From Reticulitermes speratus (taxonomy: Eukaryota; Arthropoda; Insecta; Blattodea; Rhinotermitidae), in contig JAJKFL010000005.1 in assembly GCA_021186555.1 (NCBI GenBank), forward strand, positions 7,529,178 to 7,593,177: 64,000 nucleotides of DNA, in the 5' to 3' direction. Position 1 is the first letter of the stretch, and each line of letters starts with the position of its first letter. The notes beneath the pieces are model-generated. The model saw only the letters and a list, made by a program, of their open reading frames with translations. It had not been told where the DNA came from and ran no database searches. Of this stretch, positions 44,148-54,769 are shown in pieces. The translations under genes were made by a program, and so were the position numbers.

Positions 44148-46349
44148 TACTCAAGGAAAATTAACAAATCTACAATTGCTGAATTTCAATATCATCTAAG
44201 TTTCGAAACATGGAACTCTGTCTTTGAAACTGAGGATGTAAATGACATGTTCAATACTTTTCGTAATTCTTTCTTAAGAATTTGTTATTCTAGTTTCCCT
44301 CTTATAAAGATCAATAAGAAATTAGGAGCCGATAACTCTTGGATGACTAAAGCCATAAGAATATCTTGCAAACGTAAAAGAACACTGTATACGTTGGCTA
44401 GAAATTGCAATGATTCCTCTATAATGAAATATTACAAAGATTATTGTAAAGTTTTATCCAAAGTTATTTTACAGGCTAAGAAAATACATTATGATAATCA
44501 AATAAAAAATGCTCAAAATAAAAATAAAAAAACATGGGAAGTTATAAACAGAGAAATTACAAGGAAAACAAATTATGGTAACATACAGGCTGTTAAAATA
44601 GGAAATAATAATATACACAATAAGCAACATATTGCAGAGGCCTTCAACACCTATTATCTTTCTATAGTTGAAGATTTAATCAAAAACAAAATTCAACCTC
44701 ACTCAGATAAGAATAATGTTCAAAATAATTATACTAACAAAGCCAGTTCTGCATATTATTTTTCACAATCTACACACAAGACATATGCAAGAATTAATTA
44801 TAGACCTGTAACAACTATGGAAATAGAAAATATAATAAAATTCCTTAAATCCAAAAGTTCATATGGGTATGATGAGATTTCTTCAAAGATTCTTAAATTA
44901 AGTTCTCCTTTTATAATCTCACCCTTGAATTATATATTTAACAAAGTTCTCTCCAAAGGTGTTTTTCCAGACAGGCTTAAATATTCAATAATAAAACCTC
45001 TTTACAAGAAAGGTAGCAGGCAGGAATTGTCAAATTATAGACCTATATCTCTATTTACATCTTCTTAAAAAATCCTTGAAAAAATAATGCAATCTAGATT
45101 ATTAAATCATCTAGATAAATTTAATATTTTAGCTAAGGAACAGTTTGGGTTTAGACCTAAACTTACCACTGATAATGCTATTTTTGCTCTTACTAACGAA
45201 ATATTAAATGCCTTAAATAACAAATTAATAGTGGGTGGTATATTCTGTGATATTGAAAAAGCTTTTGATAGTGTAAATTTTGATATCCTGTTGTCTAAAC
45301 TGCAATATTACGGAATACAAGGTGTAGATAAAGCTTTATACAGATCATACCTCTACAATCGTTAACAAAGAGTGTCAATATATGATACGGATACAAACAG
45401 TTTTTTTGCTTCAAATTGGGCTAGAATCAAGCATGGTGTTCCACAGGGCTCCATCCTTGGACCCCTGCTTTTTCTTATTTATATAAATGATCTTCCACAA
45501 GAAATAAGCAATAGTTCTAAACCCATTTTATTTGCTGACGATACCAGTATTCTATTAAGTCATTCAGATTTGGGCACCTATAATGTGAATATCTAAACTG
45601 GTTTTGAGTCCCTTAATAACTGGTTTAAAAGAAATTTACTCTTTCTTAACCTTGAAAAATCACATTACATTCAGTTTGTTTCTAAGAATAACTCCTTGAC
45701 CCACTTGCAAATTAGTGATATCAGTGGATCAATTTCAAATGCTACACATACAAAATTCTTAGGTTTACTGATTGACAGCTCTCTAAATTGGAAAATTCAT
45801 ATTGACCAACTTGTAAATAAACTGAGTACTGCTTGCTATGCAATAAGACAAATAAAACCATACAAGTCTCAATCTACATTATTAACAATATATTATGCCC
45901 TTTTTCACTCAATAATGTCTTATGGAATTATTTTTTGGGGCAATTGTACACACAGTTCAAAGGTTTTTAAGATACAGAAAAGGGCTGTAAGAATCATTAT
46001 GGGAAGAGGAAGTCAAGACTCATGTAGGAATTTGTTTAAGGAACTAAATATATTACCTCTGCAATCGCAATATATCTTATCTTTACTGTTATTTGTGTCT
46101 CACAATTTAGAAAATTTTATCACGAATCAAGAACTTCATAACCTAAATACTAGGCATAAAAACGACTTCCACTTGCCTCAGGCTACTCTAGCCTGTTACC
46201 AAAAGGGGGGTTTATTTCTCAGGAATAAAACTTTCAATAGTCTTCCTTCAAACATTAAATGTGCCTTTGGTAATAAGTTTAAAAAACTTTTAAAAAACTT
46301 CCTGACAACAAACTCCTTTTATAGTGTAGAAGAATTCCTCAACAGATAA
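44148..46349 (+). pseudogene. Copy 8 RT (right part)
   Basis: Resumes exactly at the duplicated TACTCAA: YSRKINKSTIAEFQYHLSF. Then a lysine-rich linker, LSNYRPISLFTSS with a TAA (45066), EQFGFRPKLTTDNA, FCDIEKAFDSVN (Asp), a TAA (45363), [30 protein letters not shown] (catalytic DD intact), a frameshift at about 45596, AIRQIKPYKSQSTLL, YYALFHSIMSYGIIFWGNC and an end SFYSVEEFLNR. It has three lesions only, so this is a young copy. Confidence 0.87.
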
Positions 46350-46823
46350 TACTTTGTGGTGGACATTTTAATAACAGTTTAATAACATCTTTAATAATAA
46401 TTTAATAATATTTTAATACTATTTTTAGCAATAATTTAGTATTATTTCAGTAATATTTAAAAAAAAAAATTTTAGTAAATTTCTTGTAATTTCAGTAATA
46501 TTTTGGAAATTGATTGAAATCTGTAACACTGGAGAAAAAGGAAAGAATGTTAATGTAAGATACAATACAATACTTGTGAAATTGGTATTTAGACAGTCGC
46601 AGTTTCCATGAAATACTGTATCTTTTTTATGCTGGTTTTATTATTTAAGATTTTGCATAATTAATTATGTATAGTTGTTTGCTTCATGTATGTTAAAGTT
46701 GACAATACTCTATGACGGTGCCAATGGCAGTATTTATTGTATTGTATATGACAAATTCCATATCCCATGGTACTACCTGTACCCTTTGTGGATCAGCTGA
46801 ATGTGAATAAATCAATCAATCAA

Positions 46824-47291
46824 TCCAGAGGGGTGTGCATTACTCATCTATCAGAATATATAATAACCTGCCACAAAGTATATATATTTTGAAAGACAAT
46901 GTGAACATTCTTAAACAAAGATTAAAAAATTTCCTCATTTCAAATGCCTTTTATTCGATAGATGAATATATTTCAAGCAAGCATGTGTAAAGAATTACTT
47001 GCTTAGATTAAGAAACTTTATTCGATAGATGAATATATTTTTTACATTTGTGTGATCACTGAAGATTTGTACTATGTATGACTGTTACACTACACTATTG
47101 CTTACTATTATCTATTTATGTTTGTTAGCTTTTATATTGTTGAGTGTATTTTATTATTTTTATGTAACTGTAAATAATTGCTTGGACTTGATTGTATTTT
47201 GCAATCTAGCTTTGATTGTGACGAGTTCAATATCCGGTCCGGTCTGTGCGGACAATGGGTCTGTTAAACTATGAAGCTATGTATGTATGTA
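46824..47291 (+). pseudogene. Copy 7 RT C-terminus and 3' UTR
   Basis: RGVHYSSIRIYNNLPQSIYI ... FLISNAFYSIDEYISSKHV then a stop (46989). The UTR contains a TCCGGTCCGGTCTGTGCGGA hairpin-forming segment (about 47231-47250) and ends in (TATG)n. Confidence 0.8.
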
Positions 47292-49740
47292 ATAGAACTC
47301 AAATGGATACCATACTAATGTCCTATAATCTTGTCAAAACAGTCACTTTTCAACACGTTTTGATCAAAATTCATGCTCAGTCATTGATAACATTTTTATA
47401 GATATTACTAAATTTGAAGAATACTCCGTATGTCCCCTAAACAACGGTTTGTCAGATCATAACGCACAAATAATAACACTTCAAAATCTTAACATGCCTG
47501 ATTCTTATTTATTCAATTACTCAAGGAAATTAACAAGTATACAATTGCTGAATTTCAATATCACCTAAGCTTTGAAACATGGAACTCTGTCTTTGAAACT
47601 GATGATGTAAACTATATGTTTAATATATTTCTTAATCCCTTTTTGAAAATTTTTTACTCCAATTTTCCTCTTATAAAAACTAATAAGAAAACAGTAGCTG
47701 ATAATTCTTGGATAACTAAAGGCATAAGAATATCTTGTAAGCATAAAAGAACATTGTATATGATAAGCAGAAGTAGCAGTAAACCCTCCATACAAAAATA
47801 TTATAAAGACTATTGTAAAATTTTGGCCAAAACAATTTTGCAAGCAAATTACATTATGATAATCAAATAAAAAATGCCCCAAATAAGATTAAGAAAACAT
47901 GGGAAATTATAAACCAAGAAATTCCAAGAAACACAAATTATGGTAACATACATTCTGTAAAAAAATTGGAGACAATACTATATACAACAAACAACATATT
48001 GCTGAGGCCTTCAATACATATTATCTTTCTATAGTAGATGATATTATTAATAATAAAATTCAATCTCACTCAGATAAGAATAGCCAGCAAAATACTTATG
48101 CAAATAAAGATAGTACTGCATATCCTTGGCCACAATCTACACACAAGGCATATACAAAGATTAATTATAAACCTACAACAACTAGAGAAATAGCCAACAT
48201 AATAAAATCCCTTAAACCAAAAGGTGCACATGGATATGATGAAATTTCCACAAAGATTCTTAAAATAAGCTCTCCCTATATAATTTCGCCCTTGAATTAT
48301 ATATGTAATAAAGCTCTTTCTAAAGGCATTTTTCCAGACAGGTTGAAATACTCAATAATAAAACCCTTTTACAAAAAAGGTAGCAAATTGGAATTGGCAA
48401 ACTATAGACCAATATCTCTCCTAACATCCTTCTCAAAAATTTTTGAAAAGGTAATGCATTCTAGATTATTACATCATTTAACTAAACTAAATATTTTAGC
48501 GAAGGAGCAATTTGGATTTAGACCCAATCTTACCACAGAAAATGCTACTTTTGCTTGTACTAATAAAATTTTAGATGCCTTAAATAAGAGATTAATAGTG
48601 GGCGGCATCTTCTGTGACATACAAAAGGCTTTTGATAGCGTAAATTTTGATATCCTTTTGTCTAAATAAACTGGAATATTATGGAATACAAGGTGTTCAT
48701 AAAACTTTATATAAATCATACCTCTATAACCGTTATCAAAAAGTATCAATGATACTGATACAAACAAAATTTCTTTCAAACTGGAAAAGGATCAAACATG
48801 GTGTTCCACAAGGCTCTGTCCTTGGACCTCTGCTTTTTCTGGTTTATATTAATGACTTACCACAAGAAATTAGCAATATATCTAAACTCATTTTATTCGC
48901 TGATGATACCAGCATTTTACATAGTCTTCAAATTTTGACAACTATAACGAGAACAAGCATACTGTTTTGGAGTCCCTAAAAAATTGGTTTAAGTGAAATT
49001 TACTTTTTCTGAACTTTGAAAAAACACATTGTATTCAGTTTGCATCTAAGAATACTTCTTCCACATATTGGCAAATTAGTGATAACACTGAATCAATTCC
49101 AACTGTTATGCATACAAAATTTTTAGGTTTACTTATTCACAGTTCCATGAAATGGAATATTCATATTGAACAACTTGTTAAAAAATTGAACTCGGCTTGT
49201 TATGCAATAGAACAAGTCAAACCATACATGTCTCAGTCAACATTATTAATAATATATTATGCCCTCTTTCACTCAGTGATGTCTTATGGAATTATATTTT
49301 GGGGTATTAGTACCAGTTGTTTTGAGGTTTTCAAGATGCAGAAAAGAGTTGTAAGAATCATTATGGGAAAAAGAAATCGAGACTCCTGCAGGAAATTATT
49401 TAAGGAACTGAGGATCTTACCTCTTCAGTCGCAATACATTTTATCTTTACTCCTATTTGTGACTCAGAATAAAAATAATTTTAATACAAATCAAGATCTT
49501 TACACACTAAAGACTAGACAGAAAAGTGATTTCCATTTGCCTCAGGCTAACCTTGTTTGTTACCAAAGAGGAGTGTACTTTTCAGGAGTGAAGATTTACA
49601 CGTACAATAGTCTTCCTTCGGACATCAAAAGTGCTTCTGATAATATTTACAAATTTAAAAAATTCACTAAAAAACTTCCAAGCAACTCACTCCTTCTATA
49701 GCTTGAAAAAATATTACAATAGATAATACTTGTGGTAGAT
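47292..49740 (+). pseudogene. Copy 10 endonuclease end and RT
   Basis: ILMSYNLVKTVTF and NGLSDHNAQ (endonuclease end), LSFETWNSVFETDDVN, WITKGIRISCKHKRTLYMI, KLELANYRPISLLTSFSKI, EQFGFRPNLTTENA, FCDIQKAFDSVN, a stop, [30 protein letters not shown], then frameshift, YYALFHSVMSYGIIFWGIS and IIMGKRNRDSCRKLF. The C-terminus is degraded. Catalytic motifs are conserved but at least five lesions break the frame. Confidence 0.82.
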
Positions 49741-50040
49741 AAATTAGTTTCATTATTATCTTAGATATCTTTGATATATTATAAGTTATTGGTCGAATTA
49801 GAATGATAAATTAGAAGGCTTTATATTAGATGATTATACTAGAAAATTTTAACACTTTTAAATATAGACCATTTATTGTTTTTTATTCACTGTAATATTG
49901 GTAAGTTTGTATTACAATAATTTAAAAAAATTAATAAATAATTTGAATATATTTATAATACTACATATGTGACAAATTCTGTATCCAAAGGCTCTTCCTG
50001 TATGGATTGTGTGAATATATAATAAAATGAAATGAAATGA
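47292..50040 (+). mobile_element. SGNH-LINE copy 10, endonuclease end to 3' tail
   Basis: Begins inside the endonuclease directly after the copy 7 tail. It contains RT remnants in several frames and a 3' UTR ending in a (TGAAA)n tail (about 50021-50040). Nearest relative: copy 8. It does not complete any element cut further left, so it is either a 5'-truncated insertion or the product of a deletion. Confidence 0.75.
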
Positions 50041-50500
50041 AAGGAAACTACATAAACTTGTTAAGTTCTTTTCACATCTTAATGTACTAGAAGTGGATGC
50101 AAATAGGCATTTATTTACGAAGCATGGTCTGCATCTAAATGGACTAGATAAATAGTTATTGACTATTAACATAGCCCATTATATTTTCTCAGTATTGCTG
50201 AAGGATGTGGAACGAAACACTAATCTTATAGCACTTAAATACTATGAAGAACAGTCACAGACAAACAGTCTTTCCATTTCAAAAGACTCTACTCAAAAAT
50301 TCCTGATGAAAGTGCATATACAAAGCGTATTAGAAAGAAACCTGTAACAAGGAACCAGGATTTTTTTATGGTAGAAGGGAATAATTCTAGAGAAAAGGGG
50401 TAAAAAATCTTAACAAAAGATGATCCTTGTAAAAACCATGATTATTCATTTTATAGTTCTAAGTCATATCAACATACAAAAGATAGTTACTACTACTTAG
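50041..50500 (+). mobile_element. SGNH-LINE copy 11, ORF1 end and ORF2 start
   Basis: Follows the copy 10 tail. ORF1 fragment: FFSHLNVLEVDANRHLFTKH then GLHLNGLDK and a stop, with the tail KPVTRNQDFFMVEG. The junction has seven T (GATTTTTTTATGG, 50359-50371), which puts ORF1 directly in frame with ORF2. The rest is lost at a minus-strand fragment. Confidence 0.7.
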
Positions 50501-50660
50501 CTTCTATATTTCAATTTTAAATTCAATTTATTTCACTTTCCGTAGATCCATTACAGGGTCAAAGACGACATGGATATAGAAATGGTCAAATTTAAACAAA
50601 TATGCTATGATTATTAACTGTTAGATACAGAGAAATCAGATATTTACAGTATTAAAACAC
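50500..50660 (-). mobile_element. Short LINE 3' end, minus strand (tentative)
   Basis: Reverse-complemented it reads GTAATGGATCTACGGAAAGT followed by GAAATAAATTGAATTTAAAA. This resembles the 3' hairpin and tail of the local LINEs. Boundaries are uncertain. Confidence 0.4.
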
Positions 50661-51425
50661 ATGCCATGTGTTCCAACATGGCGGACATTAAAGAAAGTGA
50701 AGTGAGATTCCTCCGTAATTTTGACGACAAACTAAGTGAAAAGAAAGGAAATACGTGTTTTGTTGTGATGAATTAAGCTCTGAACTTCAAAAAGCAAAGT
50801 TGGAAATATTATCTTATGAAAAAATAGTAAAACTGCTTCTGGAAGAAATAAGTAATAACGAGCTTCATACCCAGTCAAGTCTCGTGAAACAAAAAGACTC
50901 CCACAATGAGCAACTTCAAGTTCAAATAGCAAAGGACGACTGGATAAAGGTAATAAATAAGGATTCAAAGGTTTATAATAAAAACTTTATACAGCCAATT
51001 CCACACATGGCTAATAATTTCGACCTACTAGCTAACCTCGAGGAAGAGAGTGAAAATTCAAGTATTTTATATAAGAAAAGTGAAACTTCGAAAATAGGAA
51101 GTCATCAGAAAAGGATAAGAAAGACCCAGTTAGTGAAAACTTTAAAAAGAAAACAGCATAAAGTACTAATAATCGGTGATAGTCACACCAAAAAATGGGC
51201 TACTCGACTGCAATATAACCTTGGTGCAAGCTATGAGGTTTCGAGTTTTGTAAAACCAGGAGTCCACATGAATGAAATTACAAAAACTGCAAGAAAATAA
51301 ATAAAAACCTTGGAAGTGTGAAGATGCTGTAGTGGTATGGGGAGGAGCAAATGATGTAAGTAGGAACAATATGAAAGAAGTTTTAAAATATGTGTCTAAT
51401 TTTGTGAATGATAACAAAGAGGTAA
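50661..51425 (+). mobile_element. SGNH-LINE copy 12, 5' part
   Basis: ORF1 start in TTCCAACATGGCGGAC (ATG at 50678). Cut by copy 13 inside ORF1 after FVNDNKE. Confidence 0.8.
50678..51425 (+). pseudogene. Copy 12 ORF1, N-terminal and SGNH part
   Basis: MADIKESEVRFLRNFDDK, then a frameshift near 50760 within CFCCDELSSELQKA (CxxC region) and a heptad region IVKLLLEEISNN. DWIKVINKDSK, HKVLIIGDSHTKKWATRL (nucleophile block, RG changed to KK), VSSFVKPGVHMNEI, a stop at 51298, then DAVVVWGGANDVSRNN (block III intact). Confidence 0.78.
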
Positions 51426-52151
51426 ATATTGGCGGAAGGTAGTGAAGTGGTGTATGAAGTGTCGCCTGAAATCAACGTCTTAACGGACAAATTGAATATA
51501 AATAAGAACTGTAACCAATGTTTAAATCTTGGAAGAGAATTAGAAATACTAAGTCAAGAACTCAGCTCGGCTAAAGAGGTAATAAAACTGCTAAAGGAAG
51601 ATACTGATTTGATACAGCGACACGCTAACGTACGTACGACTCAAGATCATACAAATACAGATTGGCAAAGTAAAAATAGGAATACAAGAAACAATGAATG
51701 GCAGATAGTAAAAGACAAAAAGAAATGGAAAAATAATAGGAAAAATGATATAGAGAAACCTCAACAAATAACTACAATTGGGAACCAGTTTATAGAGCTC
51801 AGTAACATAACCAATGATTGTGATCTACAGAAGCAGCCAGAAGGAACAAACAAGAAACAGATAGTTAGAAATAGAAAGAAACTGGAAAAAAATAAAATCA
51901 TCTTAATAGGAGATAGTCACATGAAAGATATGCACCTGAATTAATAAATCGACTGGATAGGAAATTTTAGGTTACGGGCACGGTGATGCCAGGAGCAAGA
52001 ATACAAAATATTGTGCATCTGTGTGATCAGGAAATTAACTCTCTAACTAAAGAAGATGTAGTAATATAAGGGGAGGTTCAAATAACATTGCAAAAAATGA
52101 AACAGTGATTCGTCTTAGACAAGAAAGTTTGTATGTATGTATGTATGTACT
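51426..52151 (+). mobile_element. SGNH-LINE copy 13, 5' end joined to its tail
   Basis: Begins AATATTGGCGGAAGG (ORF1 start ATG changed to TTG at 51429). ORF1 runs to CGTCTTAGACAAGAAAGTTTGTA and passes without a break into TGTATGTATGTATGTATGTA (52131-52150). In the close relative copy 7 the corresponding sequence is AAGAAAGTTTGTAAATAG, so the deletion joins at TTTGTA. All of ORF2 and the 3' UTR are missing. Confidence 0.75.
51429..52130 (+). pseudogene. Copy 13 ORF1 fragment
   Basis: Reads (start lost) AEGSEVVYEVSPEIN, then NCNQCLNLGRELEI (CxxC), heptads LSSAKEVIKLLKED, NEWQIVKDKKKWKNN and KIILIGDSHMKD. After a frameshift, the copy 7-like VTGTVMPGARIQNI segment and degraded block III follow. 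Very similar to copy 7 in the same region. Confidence 0.78.
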
Positions 52152-52858
52152 ATTAATCTAAAATGTGTATCATCTAAAGAAATAGAAGACATAACAAAGT
52201 CACTAAAAATAAAAAATTCACATGGATATGATGAGATATCTACAAAAATTTTAAAATTTAGTATTTCTTATATTTCTTCTCCTCTAACTTATATATGTAA
52301 CAGAATGTTAACTACTGGCATTTTTCCAACAAGACTAAAATTCTCTGAAATAAGACCCATATTTAAAAGAGGAGATAAAAATGATATATCTAATTATAGA
52401 CTTATTTCTCTGCTCACGTCATTCTCAAAGATTTTTTAAAAAGTAATCTATAACAGATTATACCATCATGTTAAGAATAATTATATTCTCGTTAATGAAC
52501 AATTTGGTTTCAGGCATGCATCATCAACAGACATTGCGTCCTATAAGTTGACCAGTAACATACTGACAGCATTAAACAATAAATTGCTAGTTGGTGGTAT
52601 TTTTTGTGACCTCCATAAGGCATTTGACTGTGTCAATTATGATATCTTGCTGTCAAAAATGGAATTCTATGGTATTTCAGGAAAAGCTTATAACCTAATC
52701 AAATCCTACCTAAAAGATAGATATCAAAGAGTATTGGTTGACCTTGATTCAAAAAAATATTACTCCGAATGGGAATCCGTTACGGAGTCCCTCAAGGATC
52801 CATACTTGGTCCCCTGCTTTTTCTTTTATATAATGACTTACCAAAAGCAATATAAAGA
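52152..52858 (+). mobile_element. SGNH-LINE copy 14, RT fragment
   Basis: Starts after the copy 13 tail in the middle of an RT and is cut by copy 15 just before the FADD motif. It does not match copy 12, which copy 13 interrupts on its left side, so sequence has been lost or rearranged here. Confidence 0.72.
52152..52858 (+). pseudogene. Copy 14 RT fingers and palm
   Basis: SSKEIEDITKSLKIKNSHGY, LKFSEIRPIFKRGDKND, ISNYRLISLLTSFSKIF then TAA (52437), [28 protein letters not shown] (Asp) and [13 protein letters not shown] frameshift near 52785 falls inside [16 protein letters not shown], then DLPKAI. The catalytic DD is lost at the junction. Confidence 0.8.
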
Positions 52859-54184
52859 TACATGATCAACATGGCAGACAGTGCTGTTTCTAGTGAGTGT
52901 AGCTCTGTGTATTTTGACCAAAATACTAAGGAAAACGCTAGTAGTTATTGTAAAAATTGTGACAAACAAAAGATTAAGTGCCAAAAAGACTTGGATGAAT
53001 TGAAATCTGCAAAACTAATTATTGAATTATTACGGACAGAAGCAAATATAAGCAATGGGGTGTGTAGATTTTGTACTAATGAAGAATCAAAAGAAAATAA
53101 GTATACGAGCAATGAAACTAAACTGTGTGTACAAAATAGTGATTTGAATAATGTTCTAATGAATTTAACTGGTAATGTAGATGATGAAACCTTACTAGAC
53201 ATCGAGTTGGATACGAGTGAATTACAGGAGTTACGTAATATGGCTATCCGCCCATGGGTATGACAAATGTTATCAACTGTTGTTACAAAATTGGAAGAAA
53301 AACTAATGATCCGAAAAAGTAAATTGCAAAATGAAGTGGTTTTAAAACCCAAGAAAAGTTATTCGGAAGCTGTAACAGATATTAAAACAAACGAGGGAAG
53401 AAAAGAAGAAGTAATGCGAAGAATACCAACGATTATAACCTCAAAAAGTATTCTAGAAGAGACAACAAAAGATAATCAGAGCTCACAAGTACTCGGAAAT
53501 AATTCCTCATATGTTAGACCACATATAATGATCAATGGAAATAACAGAAGGAATAAAATGAAAGAGAAAAAGGAAAACGTAAAATTTTACTTATTGGTGA
53601 TAGCCATATAAAAGGACTTTCAAGTGAGCTTAAGCAAAACTTAGGTGATACATGTGAGATATTGGGTATTGTGAAACCTAATGCTAGTGTATCAGAATTG
53701 GTTGGTACTAGTATAGAAGTGAGCAAATTAACGAAGAATGATATGCTTGTTCTTTGGGGAGGAGGAAATGATGTGTCAAAAAATAATTCAACGAAGGGGC
53801 TTACTCAAGAAATTAATTACTTAAGAAGCAATCAACAGACTAACAGTATAGTAATCACTGTTCCCCATAGGTTTGATTTGGATTATAACTCGTGTGTAAA
53901 TACAGAGGTGAAGAAGTACAATAGAAGATTAATTAATGTAACAAAATACTTGAACAAAGTAACATTGGTAAATGCAGTGACGGAAAGAAGGTATTACACA
54001 AGACATGGATTGCATTTGAATGTGAGAGGAAAAGAAATAATGGCAAAGAAATTAATAACTGTAATACAAGGAATAATTGGTATGCAGACAAAAAATGATA
54101 TTATTCCCATGTCAAGGAAAAATTCTTTACAAGAACACTAGGCAAGAATCTCAAGATAAAAGTATCTCCAATATAACTTTAAAT

Positions 54185-54482
54185 TAGGGATGGGATATTC
54201 GAATCCTCGAATCCCGCGAATCTTGAATAATATTCGAGATTCGAAAACTCGAATCTTTGCGCTTTTTTCGTCTTTCGAATCTTTCGAATCCTAACCTAGC
54301 GAAATTCTGCCACCTAGCGGAATCTTGAGGAACTAGGGATGGGATATTCAAATCCTCGAAACCCGCGAATCTTGAATAATATTCGAGATTCGAAAACACG
54401 AATCTTTGCGCTTTTTTCGTCTTTCGAATCTTTCGAATCCTAACCTAGCGAAATTCTGCCACCTAGCGGAATCTTGAGGAAC
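54185..54482. repeat. 149-bp tandem duplication of the hAT 5' end
   Basis: Two copies of the terminal 149 bp, both starting TAGGGATGGGATATTC and ending GGAATCTTGAGGAAC, with only a few differences. Confidence 0.93.
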
Positions 54483-54769
54483 TTAAACTACTTAGTGCTA
54501 CTCACTCTATAGCTCAGCGTTTCTAGTTCTACTCAACTGTCCGTAGCATCTCACTTGTACACGTTATCAGTCTACGCTCGGCGTTATCCGGACTGTATTT
54601 TTGTCTCACTCTTAGCGTTTCTCACGCTTTTTTTATTATTCCTACGTGGTTTCTATCGCTAACCACAGCATTTACGCTTACTTGGGAGCGATTTATCTTG
54701 TACCTCTGGCATAACCTCTTATTTCCTATAACCTACAACCAATGTCACCTATAACCTACAACCCATGAG

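Larger units (their letters stand above)
34999..46823 (+). mobile_element. SGNH-LINE copy 8, near-complete, split by copy 9
   Basis: Left part 34999-37516, right part 44148-46823, flanked by TCCA (34995-34998 and 46824-46827). The 5' end has only two nucleotides before the ATG of ORF1 (AT-ATGGCGGACGG). It carries ORF1, ORF2 with complete endonuclease and RT in several frames, and a 3' UTR with a CCATATC..GTGGAT stem region and (TCAA)n tail (46809-46823). Confidence 0.88.
32579..47291 (+). mobile_element. SGNH-LINE copy 7, internally deleted, split by copy 8
   Basis: Left part 32579-34998 and right part 46824-47291. It has a leader of about 205 nt and CCAAGATGGCGGAAC at 32781. ORF1 and part of the endonuclease are followed at about 34660 by an abrupt jump to the RT thumb. 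Joining the left part at TCCA with the right part restores an uninterrupted thumb frame (SSANVQ then RGVHYSSIRIYNN), which proves copy 8 inserted here. The 3' UTR ends in a TCCGG..CGGA hairpin and (TATG)n at about 47280-47291. Confidence 0.85.
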
